A stretch of 26,445 nucleotides of DNA from CAYMCJ01 sp964388985 (lineage in GTDB: Bacteria > Patescibacteriota > Patescibacteriia > Patescibacteriales > CAYMCJ01), in contig CAYMCJ010000009.1 in assembly GCA_964388985.1 (NCBI GenBank), positions 1-26,445 on the forward strand, read 5' to 3'. This document shows, one piece after another, positions 14,228-21,701 of this stretch (its first letter is position 1; each line of letters begins with the position of its first letter). The notes below the pieces were generated by a model. That model ran no database searches and was not told the origin of the DNA. It was given only the letters and a program-made list of their open reading frames with translations. The translations under genes were made by a program, and so were the position numbers.

Positions 14228-15175
14228 ATGCCAATTGAACAAAAAATAAAACAGAATATTTCCCTAGCGCCTTTTACCACTTTTAAAATCGGGGGACCGG
14301 CCAAATTTTTTATTGAAGTTAATTTAAAAGAGGAATTAGCGGATGTTTATGAATGGGCAAAAGAAAAGAAAGAAGAAATTTTTGTTTTGGGTGGCGGCAG
14401 CAATATATTAGTTAATGACAAGGGAGTTGACGGCTTGATTGTTAAAATAGCCAACAATAATATTACCGTTCATGGCGAAAGACTGGACTGTGGAGCCGGA
14501 GTCAGTCTATCCAGAGCCGTTAGTCTGGCGGCCAGCAGTAATTTGAGCGGGCTGGAATGGGCAGCCGGAATTCCCGGAGCAACGGTCGGAGGAGCGGTTG
14601 TCGGCAATGCCGGCGCTTTTAATTCGTCTGTTTCTGGGATTATTGAAACCGTGGCCGTATTTAATATAAAAAAGAAGCGTCTGGAAACTTTTAGCAATAA
14701 AGATTGTAGGTTTAATTATCGGGAAAGTATTTTTAAAAATAATTTTACGTATTTAGTTTGGCAGGCGATTTTAAAAATGAGGCCGGCCGGTAAAGATGAA
14801 ATTAAAAAGTTAATGGAAAAATATTTGGAATTTCGAAATAATCGCCAGCCTAAATTGCCCAGCGCCGGCTCGGCGTTTAAAAATTTAGCAATCGTTGACC
14901 TGCGTAAAGACAATTCTAATTTAGCGGATTTGGCCGATAACGAAGGCAAAATAAAAAAAGGAATGGTGGGAGCGGGTTGGTTAGTTGAAATGGCCGGACT
15001 GAAAGGAAAAACTATTGGTGGAGCAAAAGTCAGCCTGGAACACGCCAATTTTATTATTAATACCGGCCGGGCCACTTCAGCTGACGTGGCCATGTTAGTA
15101 AGTTATATTAAACAGCAGGTTAGAAACAGATTTAAAGTTCAGCTCAGGGAAGAAGTTCAATATTTAGGATTTTAA
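14228..15175 (+). CDS. murB: UDP-N-acetylenolpyruvoylglucosamine reductase MurB (type II)
   Basis: MurB is the FAD- and NADPH-dependent enzyme that reduces the enolpyruvyl group to form UDP-MurNAc, the substrate of MurC. The 315-residue protein has the FAD-binding motifs GGGSNILV from 55 and GLEWAAGIPGATVGGAVVGN near 108-127, the catalytic arginine R165 in FNYRES, the proton donor serine S215 in PSAGSAFKN, and the C-terminal glutamate E309 in REEVQYLG. Its length and the lack of a tyrosine loop fit type II MurB. I start at ATG 14228, nine bases after GAGGGGG; the frame could open at TTG 14210, but that overlaps the ribosome site. A stretch at about 222-240 after SAFKN is longer than usual. 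It is separated from murC by the exporter and a minus-strand gene. Confidence 0.95.
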   Translation: MPIEQKIKQNISLAPFTTFKIGGPAKFFIEVNLKEELADVYEWAKEKKEEIFVLGGGSNILVNDKGVDGLIVKIANNNITVHGERLDCGAGVSLSRAVSLAASSNLSGLEWAAGIPGATVGGAVVGNAGAFNSSVSGIIETVAVFNIKKKRLETFSNKDCRFNYRESIFKNNFTYLVWQAILKMRPAGKDEIKKLMEKYLEFRNNRQPKLPSAGSAFKNLAIVDLRKDNSNLADLADNEGKIKKGMVGAGWLVEMAGLKGKTIGGAKVSLEHANFIINTGRATSADVAMLVSYIKQQVRNRFKVQLREEVQYLGF

Positions 15176-15200
15176 AATATTAATTTAAGTGGAATGATAA

Positions 15201-15229
15201 TTGACAGAATATGAAATATTTGCTATAAT
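15201..15229 (+). promoter_or_regulatory. Perfect consensus sigma-70 promoter
   Basis: TTGACA at 15201-15206 and TATAAT at 15224-15229 are separated by exactly 17 bases. Both hexamers match the housekeeping consensus at every position, and TTGC precedes the -10. Transcription would start near 15236, about 30 bases before the ATG of the small gene at 15266. Confidence 0.8.
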
Positions 15230-15265
15230 GGTAATATAATAAAAAAACAAAAACAAAAATAAAAA

Positions 15266-15580
15266 ATGAGAATAAACACACAAGCCAATAATATTGACTA
15301 TAATTTTATTGGTTGGAAATCATACAATATAATAAAAAAGAAAGCAATGGAGCAGAAGTTCAGCTGGTCTGGACTTTTACTTAGTTTGTCCATTGCTTTT
15401 TTTGTTGTCATAATTAGCGCTCAGGCCTTGAATTTTTTTTATAATTCGGTCCAGTCGGCCCAAAGGCATGAATATTTTTTAAAGCAGAAAGTTTATTATT
15501 TGGAAGCCGGTGAGCACATAAATCAATCAGCTCAAGACAATCTTCATAAATTAAAAATTTGCGTCACCAGACATGTTTAA
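15266..15580 (+). CDS. Small single-helix membrane protein of unknown function
   Basis: The 104-residue product has a polar, basic N-terminus, one membrane helix at about 34-55 and a C-terminal polar domain with a likely helix. No family is recognised. The leader between the consensus promoter and the ATG is almost pure A and lacks a Shine-Dalgarno, and a second in-frame ATG at 15347 (residue 28) is an alternative start just before the helix. The strength of the promoter suggests high expression of either this protein or an RNA starting here. No terminator follows immediately. Confidence 0.55.
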   Translation: MRINTQANNIDYNFIGWKSYNIIKKKAMEQKFSWSGLLLSLSIAFFVVIISAQALNFFYNSVQSAQRHEYFLKQKVYYLEAGEHINQSAQDNLHKLKICVTRHV

Positions 15581-15712
15581 TATTTGGTCGGAAAAATAGT
15601 TTTATATAATTAATTTATAAATGTAGCCAAGACAAAAATCGCTACAGATAAAATGTTCTTTGCAAAAAATGTTTTTATTATTAAATAAAAAATTATGACA
15701 TGATGAAAACTT

Positions 15713-15861
15713 GGGCTTTATTGACTTGGCTAAACCTGCAAAAAGACCGGGTGGTTTTGTTAATAAAGCCCTCCCTTTCTTGGTTTATCGGCTTTTTAAG
15801 CGGTCGGTAATTCAAGCATGGGGATTAAAAAGTGCTACGGTTAAGACAGCCATAGCGCTTT
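15713..15861 (+). ncRNA. Candidate structured RNA ending in a terminator-like hairpin
   Basis: GGGCTTTATTGAC at 15713-15725 pairs with GTTAATAAAGCCC at 15759-15771 (12 Watson-Crick pairs and one G-U), enclosing AAACC at 15732-15736 with GGTTT at 15753-15757. Downstream, AAAAAGTGCTACGG pairs with CCATAGCGCTTTTT (one mismatch, one G-U) around TTAAGACAG, followed by AGTTTG. This could be a small RNA with its terminator. It shows no hallmark of tmRNA, RNase P RNA, SRP RNA or 6S RNA. A small protein gene in the same DNA (TTG 15711, 66 codons) is the main alternative. Confidence 0.25.
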
Positions 15862-15954
15862 TTAGTTTGATTAAAGGAAGTATTAAAATAATTCATCAAG
15901 GCGGGCAATAATCAAAATATTTAACAACACTCCAATATTTAATTAGATGGGAAA

Positions 15955-15994
15955 AAGGAGCTGGAGCTCCGGGTACCAGGAGCTCCAGCTCCTT
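15955..15994. repeat. 40-bp palindromic element (GGAGCTCC type)
   Basis: AAGGAGCTGGAGCTCC at 15955-15970 pairs perfectly with GGAGCTCCAGCTCCTT at 15979-15994; the central eight bases contain the palindrome GGTACC. It is very GC-rich compared with its surroundings and lies in intergenic DNA. Its sequence is unrelated to the murC element, so it represents a second palindrome family. Confidence 0.8.
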
Positions 15995-16141
15995 GTTAAA
16001 ACAACGTAAAACTTGCGATATTAAAATAATATTGGTAAACTAAAATCACGTTAATACACGTTAATATAAGAGGTTCTTCGGAAAATATTGTAGATAGTTT
16101 TTCAATTCATTTTTTTTGTTTTTAAGGAAAATAAGAATAAA

Positions 16142-16223
16142 AAGATAAATAAGAAAAATAAGAAGAATTACCCAATACAGCTTTAAACCATTTCTTCTCG
16201 TTCTTATTTTTCTTATTTATCTT
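16142..16223. repeat. 23-bp perfect inverted repeat just before rmuC
   Basis: The arms at 16142-16164 and 16201-16223 are exact reverse complements, built from AAGATAAATAAG and AAAAATAAGAA units, with a 36-base spacer. Six Ts follow the second arm, and the rmuC ATG comes 13 bases after it. It could stop transcription entering rmuC or hide its start. Confidence 0.75.
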
Positions 16224-16236
16224 ATTTTTTAATAAT

Positions 16237-17328
16237 ATGCAGGAACAAATAAGCACAATTTTATTGGTATTATTATTTTTTGGCTTAATAGCCGTTATTT
16301 GGCTTTTACTGCGTAAAAAAGATAGTGGAGGCGATGAGAAGTTAATTACTATGATGGAAAAATTGTCGCAATTAGCCGAGCAAAATAAGGAACTGAGGGA
16401 AGCAATGGATTCTAAATTATCCGAAACTCATAAAGCTACGCAGGCGCAGTTCGGCCAGGCCACTAAAATTATTCAGGGTATAACCGGACAGTCCGCCAAA
16501 TTAATAACCGAAGTAACGCAAAAATTAACCAAATTGGATGAAACCAATAAGCAGGTAATAAATTTTTCCGCCCAATTACAGAATCTGCAGGATATTTTAA
16601 AAAATCCGAAACAGCGCGGCGTTTTGGGTGAATATTATTTGGAAGAGACTTTAAAAAATGTTTTGCCGCCCAATTCCTATCAAATGCAGTACGGCTTTAA
16701 AGACGGTTCTATTGTTGACGCCGTCGTGTTTGTTAAAGAAAAAATTATTCCGATTGACTCAAAATTTAGCCTAGAAAATTATGAGAAATTGTTAAATATA
16801 AAGGATATTGAAACTAGAGAAAAATATGAAAATCTTTTTAAGCAGGATTTAAAAATTAGAATTGATGAAACTAGTAAATATGTTAAACCGGCTGAAAATA
16901 CTATGGATTTTGCTTTTATGTTTATTCCTTCGGAAGCGATTTATTATGATTTATTGGTTAATAAAGTCGGGGCGGTTAAAGTTAATACTCGTGATTTAAT
17001 TGAATATGCCTTTAAGGATAAGCATGTTATTATTGTTTCTCCTACCTCCTTTTTGGCTTATTTGCAAACCGTACTTCAAGGATTAAGAGCTTTACAAATA
17101 GAGGAAAGCACTAAAACAATAAGGGCAAATGTTGAAAAGCTTAGTCGACATATTTTAAATTATGAAGATTTTATGAAGAAACTTGGTGTGAGCATGTCAA
17201 CAACTGTTAATCATTATAATAATGCTTATAAAGAATTTGGAAAAATTGATAAGGACGTTGTAAAGATAACCGAAGGCGAGGTTAAAGTAGAACCTATGAT
17301 TTTAGATAAACCAAAAATGGAAGAGTGA
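16237..17328 (+). CDS. rmuC: DNA recombination protein RmuC
   Basis: RmuC is a membrane-anchored coiled-coil protein with a nuclease-like domain, known from E. coli for limiting DNA inversions between short repeats; its biochemical action is not settled. The 363-residue protein has one N-terminal membrane helix (about 5-25), a coiled coil to about 125, and the RmuC domain beginning at PKQRGVLGEYYLEETL and continuing through DGSIVDAVVF, IIPIDSKFSLENYEKL, FMFIPSEAIYYDLL and VIIVSPTSFLAYLQTV. The start has no Shine-Dalgarno and lies 13 bases behind a long inverted repeat. Its presence beside many inverted repeats is suggestive but may be coincidence. Confidence 0.94.
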   Translation: MQEQISTILLVLLFFGLIAVIWLLLRKKDSGGDEKLITMMEKLSQLAEQNKELREAMDSKLSETHKATQAQFGQATKIIQGITGQSAKLITEVTQKLTKLDETNKQVINFSAQLQNLQDILKNPKQRGVLGEYYLEETLKNVLPPNSYQMQYGFKDGSIVDAVVFVKEKIIPIDSKFSLENYEKLLNIKDIETREKYENLFKQDLKIRIDETSKYVKPAENTMDFAFMFIPSEAIYYDLLVNKVGAVKVNTRDLIEYAFKDKHVIIVSPTSFLAYLQTVLQGLRALQIEESTKTIRANVEKLSRHILNYEDFMKKLGVSMSTTVNHYNNAYKEFGKIDKDVVKITEGEVKVEPMILDKPKMEE

Positions 17329-17397
17329 ATCCATCTTTGCGTTAGAGGGCAAGATGTTAGTTATTTAAATTCGTATATGCCCTATTTGTAGTGGGGC

Positions 17398-17437
17398 TTT
17401 TTCACGCCTGCCCGCCCCTCGGAGGGCTAGTGAAAAA
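17398..17437. repeat. Inverted repeat before the nucleotidyltransferase gene
   Basis: TTTTTCAC at 17398-17405 pairs with GTGAAAAA at 17430-17437; inside, GCCC at 17410-17413 pairs with GGGC at 17424-17427. The inner part is GC-rich (CCCGCCCCTCGG), like the palindromes at 10383-10404. Just upstream GCCC/GGGC followed by five Ts (17379-17402) may terminate rmuC transcripts. Confidence 0.45.
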
Positions 17438-17449
17438 TAACATAAAGTT

Positions 17450-18427
17450 ATGAATATTATTAATAATGGTAAAACAAAAAATTTAGAGAAAGCGATTGCG
17501 GAGGTGATTGCTTTTTTTGATTTATTTGATTATCCCTTGACTGCTTTTGAAATTTGGCGGTTCTGCCGGATTGAAAGCAAATTAGCGGAAATTATTATTG
17601 TACTGGACAATAATAATGATGCGGGTTTTTTAAAAATAATTGATTCGCTTGAAGGATTTTATTTTTTAAGCGGCCGGGATAGTATAATAAAAATAAGAAA
17701 AGACCGATATAATTATACTGATAGAAAATTCAAACGGGCGATAATGATAACAAAAATTTTTAAAATTATTCCCTGGCTTAAAATGATAGCGGTTGGAAAT
17801 CTAATCGGGTTGCATAATTTAAAAGATAAAAGCGATATTGATTTATTTATTGTGACCGAGAAGGGAAGGATTTGGCTAAGCCGGTTTTTTTGCATTCTGA
17901 TTACAAAATTTTTGGGTTTAAGGCCGAGTCCGGGCAGGGAGCGCGATAAAATTTGTTTAAGTTTTTTTGTTAGCGAAGAAAGACTGGATTTAAGAGAGCT
18001 AATGCTTGGCAATAATTTAGAGAATTTTACAACCGCTTTCAGGAATAAAGATATTTATTTTATTTATTGGTTGGCCGGGTTAGCGCCGATTTATAACCAA
18101 GGCGGCATTTATAAAAAATTTGTTGATGCTAATAACTGGATTAAGGTTTATTTGCCTAATTGGCAGCCGGGCGAGCCGAATTACAACCGGCAGGCCGGTC
18201 GGGGTTTTTCAAAATTTTATCATGACGTGGTTGATATGCTGTCGGGCGGGACGGAAAAAATATTTACTAAAATACAGCTAAAATTAATGCCGTTGAAATT
18301 AAAAGAAATTATTAATAAGGATACCAGAGTGGTAGTGAATAATAAGATTTTAAAGTTGCACGTCAAGGACAGGCGGGAAGAATATAGGGAAAAATTTAAT
18401 AAAAAAATTGTTGAAATTTTACAATAA
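17450..18427 (+). CDS. Nucleotidyltransferase-fold protein of unknown substrate
   Basis: The 325-residue protein has a winged-helix-like N-terminus (about 14-85) followed by a minimal nucleotidyltransferase core. The core motif is VGNLIGLHNLKDKSDIDLFI at 115-134, with the paired acidic residues D129 and D131 of the DxD site; the usual G-S start of the motif is G116-N117. A third acidic residue is less certain. The remaining 180 residues are basic and aromatic with no domain I know. Such proteins could transfer a nucleotide to RNA, protein or a small molecule; the sequence does not tell which. It lies before a minus-strand gene and an O-antigen ligase-like gene, a context that hints at surface polymer metabolism. 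Confidence 0.7.
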   Translation: MNIINNGKTKNLEKAIAEVIAFFDLFDYPLTAFEIWRFCRIESKLAEIIIVLDNNNDAGFLKIIDSLEGFYFLSGRDSIIKIRKDRYNYTDRKFKRAIMITKIFKIIPWLKMIAVGNLIGLHNLKDKSDIDLFIVTEKGRIWLSRFFCILITKFLGLRPSPGRERDKICLSFFVSEERLDLRELMLGNNLENFTTAFRNKDIYFIYWLAGLAPIYNQGGIYKKFVDANNWIKVYLPNWQPGEPNYNRQAGRGFSKFYHDVVDMLSGGTEKIFTKIQLKLMPLKLKEIINKDTRVVVNNKILKLHVKDRREEYREKFNKKIVEILQ

Positions 18428-18452
18428 AAAAAGGCAATACTTGGTATTGCCT
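18426..18452 (-). terminator. Terminator of the minus-strand gene at 18466-18927
   Basis: AGGCAATAC at 18432-18440 pairs with GTATTGCCT at 18444-18452 around TTG. On the minus strand it is followed by TTTTTT, so it ends the transcript of the gene on its right; on the plus strand it closes the convergent nucleotidyltransferase gene. Confidence 0.8.
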
Positions 18453-18465
18453 ATAAATGGAAAGT

Positions 18466-18927
18466 TTATTCGGTCTCGGTTAAGGGTAGGATTTTCGGGT
18501 CAGGCTTTTCCGGGTTGTCGTATTTAACCAAGGCTATGTCAGCCAAAAATAGTTTGATAAATAATGTGGCCACAAAATCAATAAATATGGGCTTAATGTT
18601 TATTCCTCTGATTATATTGTGGTCACTACCTGTTGTATAGTCTGTTATTATTATTTCTAAATTATCAAATCGGTGAGAACAGGGGTCGGTTATTGATTTG
18701 ATAAAGTCTGCCCAAAATATTTTCTGTTTTCCTTTACTGTATAGCTTTGTATGAAGTCCGTGAAGAAAGTAAATAATAGCTGGAAAAGATACAAGCGCTG
18801 GTTTTACACCCAAGAAGTGTCCTATTATTATTTTTAAATCATTAGTAGAAATTTCTGATTTTTTATAATAGCCTTTTGCATAAAACAGCAAATGCCTTTC
18901 CATTTCTGTTAATTTGATTCCGGCCAT
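18466..18927 (-). CDS. Hypothetical 153-residue protein in a single-gene unit
   Basis: The product is mostly soluble with hydrophobic segments near 42-57 and 112-130 that are borderline for membrane insertion. I recognise no family or catalytic motif. Features such as GTDxNxI are absent; a TTGSDHNIIRGINIKPIF stretch near residues 97-114 is the most distinctive part. It has a strong Shine-Dalgarno (AAGGAGGG, five bases before ATG) and its own terminator, the same pattern as the other two minus-strand genes inserted in plus-strand blocks. This suggests independent expression and perhaps acquisition. Confidence 0.65.
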   Translation of the reverse strand: MAGIKLTEMERHLLFYAKGYYKKSEISTNDLKIIIGHFLGVKPALVSFPAIIYFLHGLHTKLYSKGKQKIFWADFIKSITDPCSHRFDNLEIIITDYTTGSDHNIIRGINIKPIFIDFVATLFIKLFLADIALVKYDNPEKPDPKILPLTETE

Positions 18928-19003
18928 TTTTGCCCTCCTTGGATAATATTAAAGGTCAATAATATTTAAATTAAATATATGATTATTCTTTAGAGAATTT
19001 ATT

Positions 19004-20380
19004 ATGTTAGCAAAAGAAAGCAAAAATGTTAATATTAAAAAAATAATTGAATATGGATTATATTTGTTGGTTTTTTTGCTTCCCTGGCAGACGCGCTGGA
19101 TTATTCGGGCTGGAGAGATTAATGGCGGCTATAATGAATATTTAACAATAAGTTTGTATGGGATAGATATTTTGTTATTTATTGTTATATTGTTATATTG
19201 TTATATTGCTATAAAGAGAAATTATTCCAAATTTCAAACAATATCCGATATCCAATATTTAATAACCTGGCTGTTTATCGCTGTTTTGGAGTTATTCGCT
19301 TTTATTTCCATATTTTTTGCCGATGATAAAATTTTGGCTTTATATCGGTATGGGGTGTTATTACTGGGAATTGGTTTGTTTTGGTTGGTGGTGAGTGTTC
19401 GTTATAACAAAGTAAAATTAATTTGGAGTCTTTTGGCCGGAATTTTTTTGCAGGCCAGTTTGGGTATTTGGCAGTTTTTAACTCAATCCGATTTCGCCTG
19501 CAAATGGCTGGGAATGGCGATACATAATCAGGCCGAATTGGGAGTATCGGTTATTGAAGCTATCGGAGCTGGCGGTGTCGGTGAAAGATGGTTGCGCGCT
19601 TATGGTGGACTGGATCATCCGAANNNNNNNNNNNNNNNNNNNNNNNNNNNNNNNNNNNNNNNNNNNNNNNNNNNNNNNNNNNNNNNNNNNNNNNNNNNNN
19701 NNNNNNNNNNNNNNNNNNNNNNNAAATTTAATAATAGATATTTACTTTTTATTTCTTACTTTTTATTTTTCACTTCATTATTCTTCACTTTTTCCCGCGG
19801 GGCATGGATGGCTTTAATTGTTGGTGTGATGTTAATATTGTTTTTAACGATTTTTAAGAAAGATTTAATAAAACAAAAGGAAATTTTAAAAATAATTTTA
19901 TTTTTCGGTATTTTAGTTTTTATTTTAGCCAGCCAATTCAGACCTTTGCTGGAAAGCAGACTGTCCAATAATTCCCGCCTGGAAGTTAAATCCAATATTG
20001 AAAGAGTGGAATCATTAACAGTCGCTAAAGATTTGATTAAAAAAAATTGGCTGACCGGAGCCGGAATTGGCAATTATGCTTTAGCTCTTAAAAAGCAGGA
20101 ACCAAACCAGCCGAGTTGGTATTATCAGCCGGTTCATAATGTGTTTTTATTAATTTGGATTGAGATTGGCTTGTTGGGATTATTGGGATATTTGGGATTA
20201 TTGGGATACTTAACTTGGTTTGGTTTTAAAAATAATCAATACTTGAGTTTGCCAATACTGTCGGCCTTGGTTATAATGATGTTAGTTGACCATTGGCTCT
20301 GGAGTTTACATTTCGGAATATTATTTTTTTGGCTGATAGCCGGATTGATTGCCAAAGAAAAAAGTCCAGATAAAATTTAA
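19004..20380 (+). CDS. O-antigen ligase/polymerase-like membrane protein, interrupted by an assembly gap
   Basis: The protein is very hydrophobic, with about ten or more membrane helices, and carries the Wzy_C/WaaL-type signature TFSRGAWMAL after the gap and a GAGIGNYAL plus PVHNVFLLIWIEIGLLGLL region, the periplasmic loop and following helix where these enzymes bind the undecaprenyl-linked glycan. Such proteins join or polymerise sugar chains on the outer face of the membrane. The length of about 458 residues includes 34 unknown codons at 19624-19723; the frame agrees on both sides, but 100 N is a conventional filler so the true length is unknown. Two short tandem repeats lie in helices (TTATATTG near 19180-19210 and an 18-base unit near 20175-20212). 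The start ATG lacks a clear Shine-Dalgarno. Confidence 0.82.
   Translation: MLAKESKNVNIKKIIEYGLYLLVFLLPWQTRWIIRAGEINGGYNEYLTISLYGIDILLFIVILLYCYIAIKRNYSKFQTISDIQYLITWLFIAVLELFAFISIFFADDKILALYRYGVLLLGIGLFWLVVSVRYNKVKLIWSLLAGIFLQASLGIWQFLTQSDFACKWLGMAIHNQAELGVSVIEAIGAGGVGERWLRAYGGLDHPXXXXXXXXXXXXXXXXXXXXXXXXXXXXXXXXXXKFNNRYLLFISYFLFFTSLFFTFSRGAWMALIVGVMLILFLTIFKKDLIKQKEILKIILFFGILVFILASQFRPLLESRLSNNSRLEVKSNIERVESLTVAKDLIKKNWLTGAGIGNYALALKKQEPNQPSWYYQPVHNVFLLIWIEIGLLGLLGYLGLLGYLTWFGFKNNQYLSLPILSALVIMMLVDHWLWSLHFGILFFWLIAGLIAKEKSPDKI
19624..19723. other. Assembly gap of 100 N
   Basis: One hundred undetermined bases inside the O-antigen ligase-like gene. The sequence just after it (19739-19790) is made of repeated TTACTTTTTATTT/TTCACTT units, which may have broken the assembly. 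Confidence 0.98.
20173..20212 (+). repeat. 18-base tandem duplication in the O-antigen ligase-like gene
   Basis: The unit GGATTATTGGGATATTTG is present twice in a row with one change, encoding LLGYLGLLGYL inside a membrane helix. The copies are in frame, so the helix is lengthened rather than broken. Confidence 0.65.
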
Positions 20381-20402
20381 TTTTTTAAAATAAATCATTT
20401 TT

Positions 20403-21668
20403 ATGTATAAACAGACGACATTGCCTAACGGCTTAAAATTGATAACCGTACCGATGCGGGGCACCAAGACCGTTACTATTTTGTTAATTGTTAGAACCGG
20501 TTCTAAATATGAAAATAAAAAAAACAACGGCATTTCCCATTTTTTAGAGCATATGTTTTTTAAAGGCACAAAAAAGCGGCCAAGCACATTAGCTATTGCT
20601 GGCGAGCTGGATGGCGTCGGTGGCGAATACAACGCTTTTACCACCAAGGAATATACCGGCTATTGGGTAAAAGTTGACGGCTCTAAAATTAAATTAGCCG
20701 CCGATATTGTAAGTGATATGCTTCTTAATTCAAAGTTTGATTCAGCCGAAATAAACAGGGAAAAAGGGGTTATTATTGAAGAAGTTAATATGTATCATGA
20801 TAACCCGATGATGCATATTGAGGATGTTTTTGAGCAGTGTTTATACGGTGACAGCCCGGCTGGCCGGGAAATTATCGGACCGAAAAAAAATATCTATAAT
20901 TTTAACCGTCAGGATTTTATGGATTATTTTAATTCCCAATATTCGGCTGACAACACAATAATTTGCGTGGCTGGAAATATAAAAAACGGTGTTAAAGAAA
21001 CATTAAATAAATATTTTAAAAAATTTAATAAGCGCGATTTTAAGGGTAAAGAGTCGGTCAAAGAGCAACAGGCAAAACCGAAGGCAAGAGTACATTATAA
21101 AAAAACCAACCAAACCACAATTTCTTTGGGGGTAAGGACTTATCCGGTTGGCCATCAGGATGAATTTATTATTAAATTTATGTCTGTTATATTGGGCGGG
21201 TCAATGAGTTCGCGTTTATTTACTAATTTGCGCGAGCGGAACGGATTGGCTTATTATGTAAAAACCCAGTCGGAATTTTATACCGATACCGGTTATTTAA
21301 CCACCCAGGCGGGGGTACCGATTGAAAAGCTGGACAAAGCCATAAGAATAATATTAAATGAGTATAAAAAATTAGTTAAAATTTCGGTAGACAAAAAAGA
21401 ATTGGTCAAAACAAAAGATTTAATCCGCGGGCGTTCAACCATTCAGCTGGAGTCATCGGATAATATGGCCAGTTATTATGCCCGGCAGGCGGTTTTAAGA
21501 AATAAGGTTTTAACTCCGGAAGAATTTTTTAAAAAAATAGAAAATATAACTTTAGCGGACATAAAAAGAGTTGCCGCTGATATTTTTGTAAATAAGGGCT
21601 TGAATTTAGCCTTAATTGGGCCCTTTAAGGACAAGAAAAAGTTTGAAAGAATTTGCTATTTTAAATAA
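20403..21668 (+). CDS. M16-family zinc protease (pitrilysin/processing peptidase type)
   Basis: The 421-residue protein is a full-length M16B-type peptidase. The inverted zinc motif HFLEH at 46-50 provides two histidines and the catalytic glutamate, and the third ligand is the glutamate in IIEEVNMY near 126-127. The C-terminal half has the usual LGGSMSSRLFTNLRERNGLAYYV stretch with the conserved R and Y pair. There is no signal peptide, so it acts in the cytoplasm. Enzymes of this type degrade short peptides or process precursors; the substrate is unknown. The gene begins 22 bases after the O-antigen ligase-like gene, with AT-rich sequence and no Shine-Dalgarno, and may be in the same transcript. 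Confidence 0.93.
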   Translation: MYKQTTLPNGLKLITVPMRGTKTVTILLIVRTGSKYENKKNNGISHFLEHMFFKGTKKRPSTLAIAGELDGVGGEYNAFTTKEYTGYWVKVDGSKIKLAADIVSDMLLNSKFDSAEINREKGVIIEEVNMYHDNPMMHIEDVFEQCLYGDSPAGREIIGPKKNIYNFNRQDFMDYFNSQYSADNTIICVAGNIKNGVKETLNKYFKKFNKRDFKGKESVKEQQAKPKARVHYKKTNQTTISLGVRTYPVGHQDEFIIKFMSVILGGSMSSRLFTNLRERNGLAYYVKTQSEFYTDTGYLTTQAGVPIEKLDKAIRIILNEYKKLVKISVDKKELVKTKDLIRGRSTIQLESSDNMASYYARQAVLRNKVLTPEEFFKKIENITLADIKRVAADIFVNKGLNLALIGPFKDKKKFERICYFK

Positions 21669-21701
21669 TTATGTTCATTCAAATATAGTAAGGAGACAAT
21701 A

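Larger units (their letters stand above)
15581..16236. other. 656-base region without a convincing gene, several hairpins
   Basis: The region holds a small stem TGTAGC/GCTACA around 15621-15646, a long stem at 15713-15771, a terminator-like hairpin near 15825-15861, a 40-bp palindrome at 15955-15994, a tandem CACGTTAATA repeat around 16046-16065, and a 23-bp inverted repeat ending at 16223. A 66-codon frame from TTG 15711 to 15911 crosses the first structures, but it has no ribosome site and no recognisable similarity. Confidence 0.55.

Noticed and set aside
15711..15911. 66-codon frame from a TTG start
   Set aside because: No ribosome site, no recognisable similarity, and it crosses two strong hairpins; it is kept only as the alternative to a structured RNA.
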